A stretch of DNA of 64,000 bases from Mycolicibacterium flavescens. GTDB lineage: Bacteria; Actinomycetota; Actinomycetes; Mycobacteriales; Mycobacteriaceae. The DNA is taken from positions 10,577-74,576 of the forward strand of contig NZ_MIHA01000024.1 in NCBI RefSeq assembly GCF_001722335.1, written 5' to 3'. The translations under genes and the position numbers were made by a program. A model generated the notes under the pieces. That model made no database searches. It was not told the origin of the DNA and saw only the letters and a program-made list of their open reading frames with translations. How positions within the stretch are numbered: the first letter of the stretch is position 1; each line of letters starts with the position of its first letter. Below are positions 18,431 to 26,849 of this stretch, in pieces.

Positions 18431-19159
18431 CTAGCCCAGTGTCGTCAGGCCCTTGCGGTACGACGGCCACCGCGGCCGCCACCCGAGTTCGTTCGCGGCG
18501 CGGTCGTTCGACACCCGCATCGACATGTCGAGCATCTGTGACCCGGCGAACGGCGCGCCCAGACGCACCACCGCGGCCGGCAACCGCACCGGACGCGGCG
18601 CGCCGGCAGCGGCAGCATCCTGCGCTTGAGCATCGTGACGAACATGTCCGACGCACCCGGACCGTAGAAGATCCCGTACCTCAGCGCGACCACATCCACG
18701 TGCTCCGCGGCAAAAGCGAGGTTCTCCGCCCCGGCCATCGCGGCGATCGCCGGATCGGAGCGGTCGCCGCGCAGCACCCCGAACGGCCGCTCCTCGGTGA
18801 TCTTCGCGCCGCCGTGGTCGGCCAACCCGTAACCGAGGATCAGCGATTGGGTGACGAACCGGCGCGCACCGAGTGCCGCGGCCGCGTCGAGCAGATTCGC
18901 GGTGCCCTGTGTCCGCAGCGCATTCATGCGACGAACTCCCTTGCCGCCCTAGCGGGTCGGCGCTGTGCCCCTCGACCGCTCTCAAGACAGCATCCCGATC
19001 GAGCGCATCAGCGAGAACCGCTGTTGCGCCGGAGGATTCGACTACTTCAGCCCCCGCCGCGCTGTGCACGAGGCCGAGCACGTCAGGACCCGCCGCGCGC
19101 AACCTCTGCAACAGGGGACGACCGATGACTCCGCTGGCACCTGCGAGCAGTACGCGCAC
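18431..19159 (-). pseudogene. NAD-dependent epimerase/dehydratase, frameshifted remnant
   Basis: The coding sense is spread over two frames. The first part (MRVLLAGASGVIGRPLLQRL, a Rossmann start, GTG at 19159) is read in one frame to about 18935. The middle part (ALRTQGTANLLDAAAALGARRFV through GPGASDMFVTMLKRRM, about 18922-18620) is in another. The end (VVRLGAPFAGSQMLDMSMRV to ELGWRPRWPSY) returns to the first frame. At the first break, residues expected between the second and third Rossmann strands are missing and the new frame has a TAG just upstream, so a deletion plus frameshift fits better than a single read error. The intact family is the sugar-epimerase-like SDRs. Confidence 0.8.
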
Positions 19160-19269
19160 TGCGAACCTCTTCCCACTCTCACTTTACGACAGGGGGTGGG
19201 GCTTGCGGCAAGGCCGGGGATCTGCTGCACAATCGTCCGGCCACGAACCACGACGGATGGAGAACCGCT

Positions 19270-19698
19270 GTGCCGAACCCCCCGAAACCCTTCGAAGTCC
19301 ACGAGTCCGGCGCCTACTTGCACGGCACCAAGGCCGACCTGAAAGTGGGTGACTACCTGGTGCCGGGCCGGCCGTCGAACTTCGACAAGACCCGCACCAT
19401 GAACCACGTCTACTTTACGCAGACGCTTGACGCCGCGGTGTGGGGAGCCGAACTGGCGCCGGGCGACGGGCCCGGCCGCATCTACATCGTCGAACCCGAA
19501 GGCCCGATCGAGGACGACCCGAACGTCACCGACAAGAAGCTGCCGGGCAACCCGACGCGGTCCTACCGCTCGCGCCATCCGGTCCGCATCGTCGGCGAAC
19601 TCACCGACTGGGTCGGGCACCCGCCCGAGCAGATACAGGCGATGCTCGACGGCCTGGCCGACCTGCAGCGCCGCGGTGAGGCCGTCATCTACGACTGA
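19270..19698 (+). CDS. arr: Rifampin ADP-ribosyltransferase Arr
   Basis: A 142-residue cytoplasmic enzyme that transfers ADP-ribose from NAD to the C-23 hydroxyl of rifamycins and so inactivates them. The family sequence is unmistakable: FEVHESGAYLHGTKADL, VPGRPSNFDKTRTMNHVYFT, GRIYIVEPEGPIEDDPNVTDKK and NPTRSYRS. Residues equivalent to the His, Tyr and Asp of the M. smegmatis enzyme fall at about His18, Tyr48 and Asp82/83. The length is normal. It starts at a GTG with GGAG upstream and stands alone. It would predict intrinsic low-level rifampicin resistance. Confidence 0.96.
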   Translation: MPNPPKPFEVHESGAYLHGTKADLKVGDYLVPGRPSNFDKTRTMNHVYFTQTLDAAVWGAELAPGDGPGRIYIVEPEGPIEDDPNVTDKKLPGNPTRSYRSRHPVRIVGELTDWVGHPPEQIQAMLDGLADLQRRGEAVIYD

Positions 19699-19701
19699 GG
19701 A

Positions 19702-19848
19702 CTACTTCCAGTGGCCGCCGTGCTGGCTGCACACCACACCGGTGCTGTTGCACTTGCTGCACGTCAGCTTGCCGCCGATTCCGCTCGCGCGGCCGCCGTT
19801 GCAGCCGGAGCAGTCATGCAGCGGCCGATGACACTTCTTGCATTCCAC
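19702..19848 (-). CDS. Small cysteine-rich zinc-ribbon protein
   Basis: A 48-residue protein with cysteine pairs ECKKCHRPLHDCSGCNGG and LTCSKCNSTGVVC, enough for two zinc-binding knuckles resembling the DnaJ central domain. The GTG at 19848 is chosen because GGGAGG lies exactly 7 bases before it; longer frames lack such a site. It lies three bases from the convergent arr stop and 87 bases downstream of the minus-strand secretion-like cluster. Whether it belongs to that cluster is unknown. Confidence 0.7.
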   Translation of the reverse strand: MECKKCHRPLHDCSGCNGGRASGIGGKLTCSKCNSTGVVCSQHGGHWK

Positions 19849-19935
19849 GGTGAAACCTCCCGGTCGGAAACCCTGCTCGTGCATCGTCGCCGAGGCGGCG
19901 GCGCCGGACAATCGGTCGTTCGGCTGACACCGGCC

Positions 19936-21399
19936 TCAGCACCGGATCATGGCCCGCGGGTCGGTGGTGTTGTCCAGCCACTTGCCGTACGCATCACCAC
20001 CTGCGGCCCGCACCGCGGCGCACACCTGCGACGGGGTACGGCCGGCCGGTCGGTACACGGCGTAGATGGGGTTGCCGGCGTCGTCGCGGGGGCGCAGCGA
20101 CGAACACGACTCGTCGGTGCGCAGGTACGACGAACCCGGGTGCATATTCAGGTGGCGCTGGATCTCCGACGCGTACCGGCCGGGCGTTACGGCGTTGGCC
20201 AGCACCACGATTCCCGAACCGTCGCACGGCGGGTGGCTCATCGGGACGCTGACGTTGAGGTCGTTGGACGACTTCTGCGGGCCGGATCCGGGCGCCGGTC
20301 CGCTGTCCGCGTCCCCACCGGAGTTGCCGTAGCTTTCGATGACGGTGTCGGGCGCCTTCGACGAACCTGCGCTGTCCCCGCCGCCGGCGTTGAGGCCGAT
20401 CGCCACCGCGATCAGGATCGCGACCAAGCCCGCCGCACCGCCGAAGTAGAGCAGATTGCGGGACGGAGCACTGCTAGGGCGGGCCGCGGGAGGTGGTGCG
20501 GCGGGGCGGGTCACGACGCCGCCGACCGGGCCGGGGTCGAAGCCGCCTGCTGCGGCACTGGCCCCGCTGAACGACGGAACCGATTGCAGCGGCGGAGGAC
20601 TCGACGCCGCGGGCGTCTCCCCGATGATCTCGATGACGGTCGGCGGCAGCTGCTCGGTGAGGAAAACCCGCAGTGCGTTGTACATGCCGACGCCCTCGAC
20701 ACCGCGGGTGCTCATGTAGTTCCGCAGCAGTTGCGGGTTGAAGTCCGGCCGGTCCAGTATCGCCTTGACGGCGGGCCAGCCCACCGAGGGCAACTGCGTG
20801 CAGTACTCCTCCAGCTGAGTCTCGATCGCCGAGTTGACCGCGGACGTCAACCGGCCCCGGTCCACGCCGGCCGGGTCCCGCCCGGCCTGCAGCGCGGCCG
20901 CCCGCACCACCTCGTCGGCGGTCGGGATCAAATCCGGCATGTTGTCGATGTAGCGCGGATGGGGTGCGATGAGCCCGGTGTCGACCTGGTACGGCTCGGG
21001 CGCTGGTCCGATTTTGTCGAGGATGCCTTCACGGATCTGGTTGGCGACGAGATCGGGGATGACCTGTTGCAGCACTTCGGCGAACCGGTTGTGCACGGCC
21101 GCGCCCGCCGGCCCGCAGGTGCTCAGGTAGTCGGTGAACAGTTGCGGGGTGAAGTCCGGCCGGTCGAGCACCGCCTTCATCTGCGCCCAGTCAAGCTGGG
21201 TGACGTTCTGGCAGTACTGCTGCAGCTGATATTCGGCGGCAGCGGAGATGCCGTTCATCATCGCCTGCAGGTCCACGCTGGACGCGTCGCGGCCGGCGCG
21301 CCGCAGCGCTTCGGCAGCGACATCGTCGTATCCGATCAGCCGCCCCTCCATGTGCGCTTTGATGCTGGTGTCCGGGCGGATCGGGCCGTAACTCGTCAC
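19936..21399 (-). CDS. Membrane protein with duplicated N-terminal domain and kinase-like sensor domain
   Basis: A 487-residue single-pass membrane protein of unknown function. Residues about 22-131 and 161-262 are repeats of each other (anchors LDRPDFTPQL at 79-88 and LDRPDFNPQL at 216-225; both begin with an (A)LxxAGRD helix). A proline-rich stretch with FDPGPVGG (287-294) leads to a transmembrane helix at about 316-337. The outer domain (about 388-487) has cysteines at 392, 432, 460 and 487 and closely matches the extracellular end of the kinase at 29399 (for example AVRAAGGDAYGKWLD against GVRAAGGDAYGKWLD), with identical cysteine spacing 40/28/27. The start overlaps the stop of the gene before it (ATGA). 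Confidence 0.85.
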   Translation of the reverse strand: MTSYGPIRPDTSIKAHMEGRLIGYDDVAAEALRRAGRDASSVDLQAMMNGISAAAEYQLQQYCQNVTQLDWAQMKAVLDRPDFTPQLFTDYLSTCGPAGAAVHNRFAEVLQQVIPDLVANQIREGILDKIGPAPEPYQVDTGLIAPHPRYIDNMPDLIPTADEVVRAAALQAGRDPAGVDRGRLTSAVNSAIETQLEEYCTQLPSVGWPAVKAILDRPDFNPQLLRNYMSTRGVEGVGMYNALRVFLTEQLPPTVIEIIGETPAASSPPPLQSVPSFSGASAAAGGFDPGPVGGVVTRPAAPPPAARPSSAPSRNLLYFGGAAGLVAILIAVAIGLNAGGGDSAGSSKAPDTVIESYGNSGGDADSGPAPGSGPQKSSNDLNVSVPMSHPPCDGSGIVVLANAVTPGRYASEIQRHLNMHPGSSYLRTDESCSSLRPRDDAGNPIYAVYRPAGRTPSQVCAAVRAAGGDAYGKWLDNTTDPRAMIRC

Positions 21400-21761
21400 G
21401 ACCGCAACGGCTTCAGACCGTCGGCAAGTTGTTTGGTGCCGATGTAGGTGATCACCGCGCCGGCCAGCAGGATCAGGAAGCCGAGGCCCACCAGGCCCGC
21501 ACCGAAGATGGACACCAAGCCGATCACCACGGTGCAGACCTGCAGCATGTTCGCCAGGCCGGTCTTGTCGTTCAGGGTGTTGTAGCTGACGGCCAGCGCG
21601 CCGGCATTACCGAGCACCAACAGCAGGGTCAGAATCCCGAGGATGCCGCCGAACGCCAATCCCAGCGCGATCAGCAGCTGCAACACCAGACCGCCTGCGG
21701 CGATCGAGATTCCGCGCTTGCGCAGAACCTGCTGGGTGCGCGACGAGTTCATCTCGGTCAT
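21396..21761 (-). CDS. Small four-helix membrane protein
   Basis: A 121-residue protein whose N-terminus (MTEMNSSRTQQVLRKRG) is cytoplasmic-looking and is followed by about four hydrophobic helices: LVLQLLIALGLAFGGILGIL, TLLLVLGNAGALAVSY, MLQVCTVVIGLVSIFGAGLV and GFLILLAGAVITYIG. I do not recognise a family. The ATG at 21761 overlaps the TGA of the WXG100-like gene (ATGA), and its own stop overlaps the next start, so all three are coupled. In type VII-like loci such proteins can be membrane partners or immunity proteins; here that is only a suggestion. Confidence 0.8.
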   Translation of the reverse strand: MTEMNSSRTQQVLRKRGISIAAGGLVLQLLIALGLAFGGILGILTLLLVLGNAGALAVSYNTLNDKTGLANMLQVCTVVIGLVSIFGAGLVGLGFLILLAGAVITYIGTKQLADGLKPLRS

Positions 21762-22024
21762 CGGCCGAGGTACGCCTGTAGCTGCTGCGCCTTGCGGGTC
21801 AGCATGCGCTGGCTTTCGTCGCTGACCGTCTCGATCTGTTTGGCCATCCGGGCGATCGCCTCGAGGTTCTTCTCGAAGTCGCGGCGCACATTGTCGTTCC
21901 ACTGGCTGCTGTTGAGCGCGCTGCGGACCTTGCGGATCGACTGGTCGATGGACTGCCCGGCATTCCTGAGTTCACGGGCCATGGCGAGCAGCGCCGCCGG
22001 GTCCGTGTCGATACGCCCTGCCAT
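21758..22024 (-). CDS. WXG100-like small helical protein
   Basis: An 88-residue all-helical protein without signal peptide. Two helices flank a central turn SSQWNDN, with Trp42-Asn43-Asp44 where WXG100 (EsxA/EsxB) proteins have Trp-x-Gly. Size, helix-turn-helix layout and the DPAALLAMARELRNAG start match the superfamily, though the canonical Gly is replaced. The ribosome site AGGAGATC precedes the ATG. It is followed by a small membrane protein and preceded by another small helical protein, a coiled-coil protein and an FtsK/EccC-like ATPase. It is the most probable secreted substrate or chaperone-like partner of the cluster. Confidence 0.75.
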   Translation of the reverse strand: MAGRIDTDPAALLAMARELRNAGQSIDQSIRKVRSALNSSQWNDNVRRDFEKNLEAIARMAKQIETVSDESQRMLTRKAQQLQAYLGR

Positions 22025-22051
22025 CTGGATCTCCTATCTCAAAGGTGCTCT

Positions 22052-22264
22052 CTACAAAAGCTTCTTGGCTTCATCGAACGCGGCGTCGAGTCGCTTGAGG
22101 TCGGCGTCGAAGCGGCGGTCCTCCTGTTCGAGTTCATCGAAGAGTTTGTCCTCGAACCGGTCTGCGGCCGCGTCCGACCACAACGACCGCGCGTGCAGGC
22201 GGGCTTGGCGCCGCGAGCCGCGGTGCCGCTCCAACATGCTGATCTGTCCGCTGATCCAACTCAT
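22052..22264 (-). CDS. Small charged helical protein
   Basis: A 70-residue protein with no hydrophobic segment, rich in Arg, Asp and Glu (FEDKLFDELEQEDRRFDADLKRLDAAFDEAKKLL), almost certainly one or two long amphipathic helices. It starts one base after the stop of the coiled-coil gene, with GGAGGG overlapping that stop, and is followed 27 bases later by the WXG100-like gene. No family recognised. Its place and size recall the small helical Lap-type partners encoded with LXG proteins in Firmicute type VII systems, but no sequence match is claimed. Confidence 0.72.
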   Translation of the reverse strand: MSWISGQISMLERHRGSRRQARLHARSLWSDAAADRFEDKLFDELEQEDRRFDADLKRLDAAFDEAKKLL

Positions 22265-22265
22265 G

Positions 22266-23276
22266 TCACCCTCCGATGATCCGGGCCGGCACGTAGTCGA
22301 AGTGCGCCTCGCGCCGCAGAAAGATGCGGTGGTAGCCGTTGGTCACATCGAATGTCCCGTCGGGCAGCGGCGACAACGCGACCGCGTCGTCGCCGAAGAA
22401 CCCGCGGTAGGTCTGGGCGTACGACCGGGCACCCGAACGCCCCTCGGCCGCGTCGCGCCGCTCGAGGTAGTCGAGCGGGTCGTCCTTGCGCTCCATCGCC
22501 GGAATCACCACGTCGTCGAGCGCGTTGACCGCCCACCGCAGGTCGGCGACCGGATGCTTGTTCGGGTTGTCGGCGAACGCGGCCGTCGAGGTGATGCCGC
22601 CGTCGTCGGCGATGGCGGACAGCGGAATCAGCGCGTACCCGGCGGGTATCCACGACGGCACCTCGACCCCCGGGCGGTCCCGCCACGAGGCCGGCGCGGA
22701 CGTTGCGGCGACCCCCGCGCTCGTCGCCGCGCTGCCGAAGCCCATTCCCGCCGAGGGACCGGAGTCGAAAAGGATTCCGCCGCCGCTGCTTCCGGTACCT
22801 GAGAGCAGCGTCGTCGTCGGCACATACGTCGACGCCTTCTGGTATCCCTCGCTGCGTTCGGCCGCGGTGCGCAGCAGCTTCCGCCCGTCGAGCAGGATCT
22901 CCGACATCTTGGTGGTGTAGCGGGACTGGGCGTGACGGAACTGCGCCGCCGCTTCGGCGATCATCGCGCGGCCGCGCAGCGCGCGCTGCAACTCGGCTTC
23001 ACACTGCTGCACCTGACGTCGGTAGCCGCCGCAGTCGCCGCCGGACTCGCCGCGTTCGGCGGCCTCGGCGGCCTGCTGCTCGCACGAGCCGAGTTGTTCC
23101 ATCGCGCGGGTCAGGGCGCGGCGCCGGTCGGCGACCCGGTCGTCGGCCTCCGCGGAGACCTTCGCGATGCTGCGCGCGACGTCGCGGGTCAGCTCGGCAT
23201 GCTCGGTCTCGTACTGCTTGATCCGGGGTTTGAGGTAGTCGAAGACGGACTGTTCGACCTTCGCGCGATCGGCCAT
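22266..23276 (-). CDS. Coiled-coil protein with distinct C-terminal domain, possible type VII-like substrate
   Basis: A 336-residue protein in three parts. Residues 1-145 form long charged helices with little hydrophobicity (ending MSEILLDGRKLLRTAAERSEG). A Gly/Ser/Ala linker spans about 150-200. A globular C-terminal domain spans about 205-336 and contains PAGYALIPLSAIADDGGI and ends GYHRIFLRREAHFDYVPARI. That last motif resembles the (D/N)GxHR...VPARV strand of ParB/sulfiredoxin-like folds. No signal peptide. The N-terminal helical targeting part plus separate C-terminal domain resembles LXG-type secreted toxins. The function is unknown, and regulatory or adaptor roles are equally open. It is 3 bases after the ATPase gene. 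Confidence 0.78.
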   Translation of the reverse strand: MADRAKVEQSVFDYLKPRIKQYETEHAELTRDVARSIAKVSAEADDRVADRRRALTRAMEQLGSCEQQAAEAAERGESGGDCGGYRRQVQQCEAELQRALRGRAMIAEAAAQFRHAQSRYTTKMSEILLDGRKLLRTAAERSEGYQKASTYVPTTTLLSGTGSSGGGILFDSGPSAGMGFGSAATSAGVAATSAPASWRDRPGVEVPSWIPAGYALIPLSAIADDGGITSTAAFADNPNKHPVADLRWAVNALDDVVIPAMERKDDPLDYLERRDAAEGRSGARSYAQTYRGFFGDDAVALSPLPDGTFDVTNGYHRIFLRREAHFDYVPARIIGG

Positions 23277-23279
23277 CGG

Positions 23280-26200
23280 CTAGCCCTGCGGGTCGTCGGC
23301 GCGCATCGCGGTGAACCATTTCAGCGGCGGCGGAGCGAACCGGCGGATCCGGTGCTCGGTGGCGCGGTCGAGGTCGGCGCAGATGCCCTGACCGGCTTTC
23401 AGCGTCGCGGCGTTCTCGCTGTCGATCAGCTGCGACGAGTCGTCGCGGTTGAGCACGCCGACGAGCCGCTGCCCGAACTCGTTGAGCTGCTGCGAGCTGA
23501 CCCGCTTGTTGATGCCGGCCGGCCGGTCGAACCAGCAGAGCACGTGCACCCCGACCTCGGGTCCGTCCTTGAGGACGGTGCCCAGCAGGTTGGTCAGCGC
23601 GTCGTCGTCGTAGGAGTTCGGGTCGAAGTCGCGGGCGCGGCCCATCGCGGCCAACGCCAACACGACGGGCTGCGAACGGTATTCGCCCATCTCCTGGCGT
23701 TCGTTGACCAGTTCGGCGAGCCGGGCCAGCGTCGGCGCCGCCGCCCTGCGGCGCCCCACCCGCACGCCGTCGAGCGTCCCGAGTTCGTCGACGACCGCCG
23801 GCCAGTCGTCCTCGTCGCCGGCGAAGTCGAGCAGTTCGATCGACGCGCCCTGGCGTTGCAGGCTGGTCAGCGCGATCGACAGCGTCGACCCGCCGTGCTC
23901 GTCGACGATCAGCAGGTTGCTGCCGGCGTCGCGGCGCAGCGTGGTGAACAGCGGGTCGGCGTCCAACGTCAGCGGCAGGCCCACCGGGACGCTGAGATGC
24001 CGGGAGTCTCCCGACGGCGGCACCAGCGCCTCGAACGGCACGGTCGTCACGTCGGCGGGTTCGTGGCCGGCGAAAACCGTGGTGATGTCGGGCATCCGGG
24101 CCGACCGCGCCCGCTGGGTCATCAGCCGCAGCGCGGCGCCCCGCGCGTCGGGGTCCCAGAACGCGGCCTGGAACCGTTCGTTGGCGTCCTTGTTGCCGCC
24201 CTTGCGGTTGAGGATGCCTTCACCGGCGCGAGTCAGGGTCTGCGCGTCGGTGTTCTCCTCGCCGAGCACCAGCCGCGAGTCGGATTCGGCGCTCTGCAAG
24301 GCGATCCGGGTGGGGATGAACCCCAGCACGTGCTTGCCGAGCGCGGCCAGGCCGGCCAGCGACTGCGACGCCAGGATGACGTGGATGCCGAACGCGCGGC
24401 CCTGGCGCAGAACCAGCTCCAGGATCTCGGCGGACTCGGCGGCGATCTTGTCGTCGCGGTAGAACAGCTGCTGGAACTCGTCGATGATCAGCACGAGTCG
24501 TTTGAGCGGCTGCCGGGTGCGGGCCCGGTACTCGAGCAGGTTGGTGGCGCCGCCGCCCTCGTTGCGGAAAAGCTCACCGCGCCGGTTGATCTCGCGGGCG
24601 ACGTTCTGCAGCACCGACAGACCGAAGTCGCGTTCGGACTCGATCGCGATGACCCGCGCGTGCGGCAGTCCTTCGTCGGCGTACTGCTTGAACTCGACGC
24701 CCTCTTTGAAGTCGATCAGGAACAGCTCGACTTCCGACGGCGAGTATTCGATCGCGATGCTCATGATCACCGCGTGCAGCAGCACCGACTTACCCGAACC
24801 GGGGCGCCCGCCGATCAGCGCGCCGAAGGTGTTGACCTCCGAGTCGAGGATCAGGTCGGCGACCTGCCGGGCGCCGATGCGGCCGAAGTGTCCGACGACG
24901 CCGCGTTCACTGGTGGCCCGCCACCACGTGTCCGGGGCATCGGGGCGCGCGACCGTGGGTACGAATCGCTCGCCGAACGTCGCGGCCGCGGACTGCTGCG
25001 CGGCGTGGGCGAGTTCGGCGACCCGCTCGGGGGTGACGCGCACGTCGTCGGCGGTGTGCAGGTTGCGTTTCACCGAATCGAGCAGGCTGGCGGCCACCGG
25101 AGCCATCGGCAGCGGGCCCGGCTCGAAGCGCCACGACACCGTGCCGGCGCTGACCTGGGCGCCGCCGGAGTGGGTGTGGGGACCGCTGGTGCCCTCGACG
25201 ACGCGGATACCGCCGGGCTGGCCCGCCAAGCGTTGCAGCGTGTGATGGGTGAGCGCGCCGCCGCTGATGAACCAGGGCAGGTCGCGGATGACCTTGGTGA
25301 CGTGTTCGAGCGGGTGGTCGGTGTTCACGCTGAACGTGTTGTTGCGCCTCTCGATCGCGTCGGCCATCACCGCCTTGTCGCGAATCACCAGCGCCGTGAA
25401 CACACCGGCGCGCGGGCCGTTGCGGATGATCTTCTGCAGGCGCTCGAGCTGATCGCGGTCGTAGTGCCCGCCGCGGGCGAAGCCGGACGGGAAGTCGTAA
25501 AGCAGCAGCATGCGGTAGGGCTCGGCGACTTCGCCTGCCGCGCGGTTGTATTCGGTCAGCGAGCTGTGCTCACCCTGCAGGAACCGCTGCGTGACGAACG
25601 TGATGTGCTCTTCGGTGCTCTGCAGCAGGTCGTTGAGTTCACGGTCGCTGGTCTTGACCCGGTCGCCGATGATGCGATCGGCCGAGTCACCCAGCCCGTA
25701 GAGGAATTTCGCGGAGTTGCCGCCGTGTTCGGGGTCGAAGACGGGCAGTTGAAGCTGGTTGGCCGGCAGCGCCGAGAGCAGGTTGAGGATCGGTGTCTCG
25801 AGGCATTCGCCTTCGGTGACGACGAACGAGCCGATCGCGTCGAGGTCGACGACCACCGGGATCGCGACTTCGGGCAACGTCATGAAGTGGTCGTCGTTCT
25901 CGTGGCCGCCCTGGGCGGTGGAGTTGAACCACACGGTGCGGGGCTGCATCTGGCCGAGGAAGATCTTCAGCGGGCCGGGCCCCGACACGAGCTCGCGGTC
26001 GACCGGCTGCGGGTACGGCCCGATCGGTGGCGGAGGCAGCGGCAGGATCGGGGCGCGGCTCGCGGCGGCGGTGTAGATCGCGTCGGCGCGGGCGGTGCCC
26101 GCCGAGACCATGAAACGCCATTCCAGAAGCGCGAACTCGCGCAGTGTCGGATCGTACGTCGACAGCAGCTGCTGGGTTTCGGCGGTGAACTCCCGCTGTT

Positions 26201-26732
26201 GTTGCTCGCGGCCGTTGCGGGTGAACGGCACGCGGCGGGTGTCGAGCCGCGCGATGAGGTCCTGCGCGGAGGCGATCCACTGGTTCGGTTGGGTGGCGGT
26301 GCCCGAACCGCTGGCGTAGATGCCGGTCCCGAAGTGTTCCTGGAAGGTGCGCTGGAGACGGTCGCGGGTGGAGGCCATCGAGTCGAGCACCGGTCGGGTG
26401 TCGCGGTGCGAGCCGATGAACGCCTCGACGATCTCGGATGCGGCCCGCTCGACCAGGTCGGCGGCGTACTGGTAGTCGTGCACCAGCGCGGCGTACTGCC
26501 CGTCGGCTTCGACCAGGGCCGGCGTCGTCCTCACCGGCTCCGGGAGATCCGGGTAGTCCTCGACGGGCTGCTCGAACCGCTCGGTGGCCGGGTCCTGCTG
26601 CGGCGCAGGGTAGACCGGGTCGGGGCGGCCCCAAGGGCCCTGCGGTTGGGGCGCTTGTCGCGGTACGGCGCCGCCGGTGTTGATCGGCCCACCCCACGGG
26701 TTGGCCCCACGGTTCCCTCGGTCAGGATGCAC
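23280..26732 (-). CDS. FtsK/SpoIIIE-type (EccC-like) ATPase, soluble
   Basis: A protein of about 1150 residues. After a proline/glycine-rich start and a predicted coiled coil (about 85-215), there is a degenerate nucleotide-binding-like domain (about 250-480). The active FtsK/SpoIIIE domain (about 600-880) has Walker A GGRPGSGKS near 641-649 and Walker B LVLIIDEFQ near 746, plus HVILASQSL. A third, degenerate domain follows (LLIVDEHGGSTLSIAL near 945). Three ATPase modules in tandem are typical of EccC, but no transmembrane helices are visible and length and termini differ. The GTG at 26732 has GGGGG 6 bases before it; a TTG two codons earlier is possible. It probably powers protein translocation rather than DNA movement. 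Confidence 0.87.
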   Translation of the reverse strand: MHPDRGNRGANPWGGPINTGGAVPRQAPQPQGPWGRPDPVYPAPQQDPATERFEQPVEDYPDLPEPVRTTPALVEADGQYAALVHDYQYAADLVERAASEIVEAFIGSHRDTRPVLDSMASTRDRLQRTFQEHFGTGIYASGSGTATQPNQWIASAQDLIARLDTRRVPFTRNGREQQQREFTAETQQLLSTYDPTLREFALLEWRFMVSAGTARADAIYTAAASRAPILPLPPPPIGPYPQPVDRELVSGPGPLKIFLGQMQPRTVWFNSTAQGGHENDDHFMTLPEVAIPVVVDLDAIGSFVVTEGECLETPILNLLSALPANQLQLPVFDPEHGGNSAKFLYGLGDSADRIIGDRVKTSDRELNDLLQSTEEHITFVTQRFLQGEHSSLTEYNRAAGEVAEPYRMLLLYDFPSGFARGGHYDRDQLERLQKIIRNGPRAGVFTALVIRDKAVMADAIERRNNTFSVNTDHPLEHVTKVIRDLPWFISGGALTHHTLQRLAGQPGGIRVVEGTSGPHTHSGGAQVSAGTVSWRFEPGPLPMAPVAASLLDSVKRNLHTADDVRVTPERVAELAHAAQQSAAATFGERFVPTVARPDAPDTWWRATSERGVVGHFGRIGARQVADLILDSEVNTFGALIGGRPGSGKSVLLHAVIMSIAIEYSPSEVELFLIDFKEGVEFKQYADEGLPHARVIAIESERDFGLSVLQNVAREINRRGELFRNEGGGATNLLEYRARTRQPLKRLVLIIDEFQQLFYRDDKIAAESAEILELVLRQGRAFGIHVILASQSLAGLAALGKHVLGFIPTRIALQSAESDSRLVLGEENTDAQTLTRAGEGILNRKGGNKDANERFQAAFWDPDARGAALRLMTQRARSARMPDITTVFAGHEPADVTTVPFEALVPPSGDSRHLSVPVGLPLTLDADPLFTTLRRDAGSNLLIVDEHGGSTLSIALTSLQRQGASIELLDFAGDEDDWPAVVDELGTLDGVRVGRRRAAAPTLARLAELVNERQEMGEYRSQPVVLALAAMGRARDFDPNSYDDDALTNLLGTVLKDGPEVGVHVLCWFDRPAGINKRVSSQQLNEFGQRLVGVLNRDDSSQLIDSENAATLKAGQGICADLDRATEHRIRRFAPPPLKWFTAMRADDPQG

Positions 26733-26849
26733 GAGCAACCCCCACTGCTACTTCGATCGTCGATGACGCTGCGTCAGGCGCCCTGTGTAGCAGCCCGATC
26801 GGCACAGTAACGCAACCACGGGCGTATCGCGCAGCAAGCCATGTCCCGG

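Noticed and set aside
22932..26810. A 1292-codon plus-strand frame
   Set aside because: It is the antisense of the FtsK-type ATPase gene, with no recognisable domain and the typical mirror composition.
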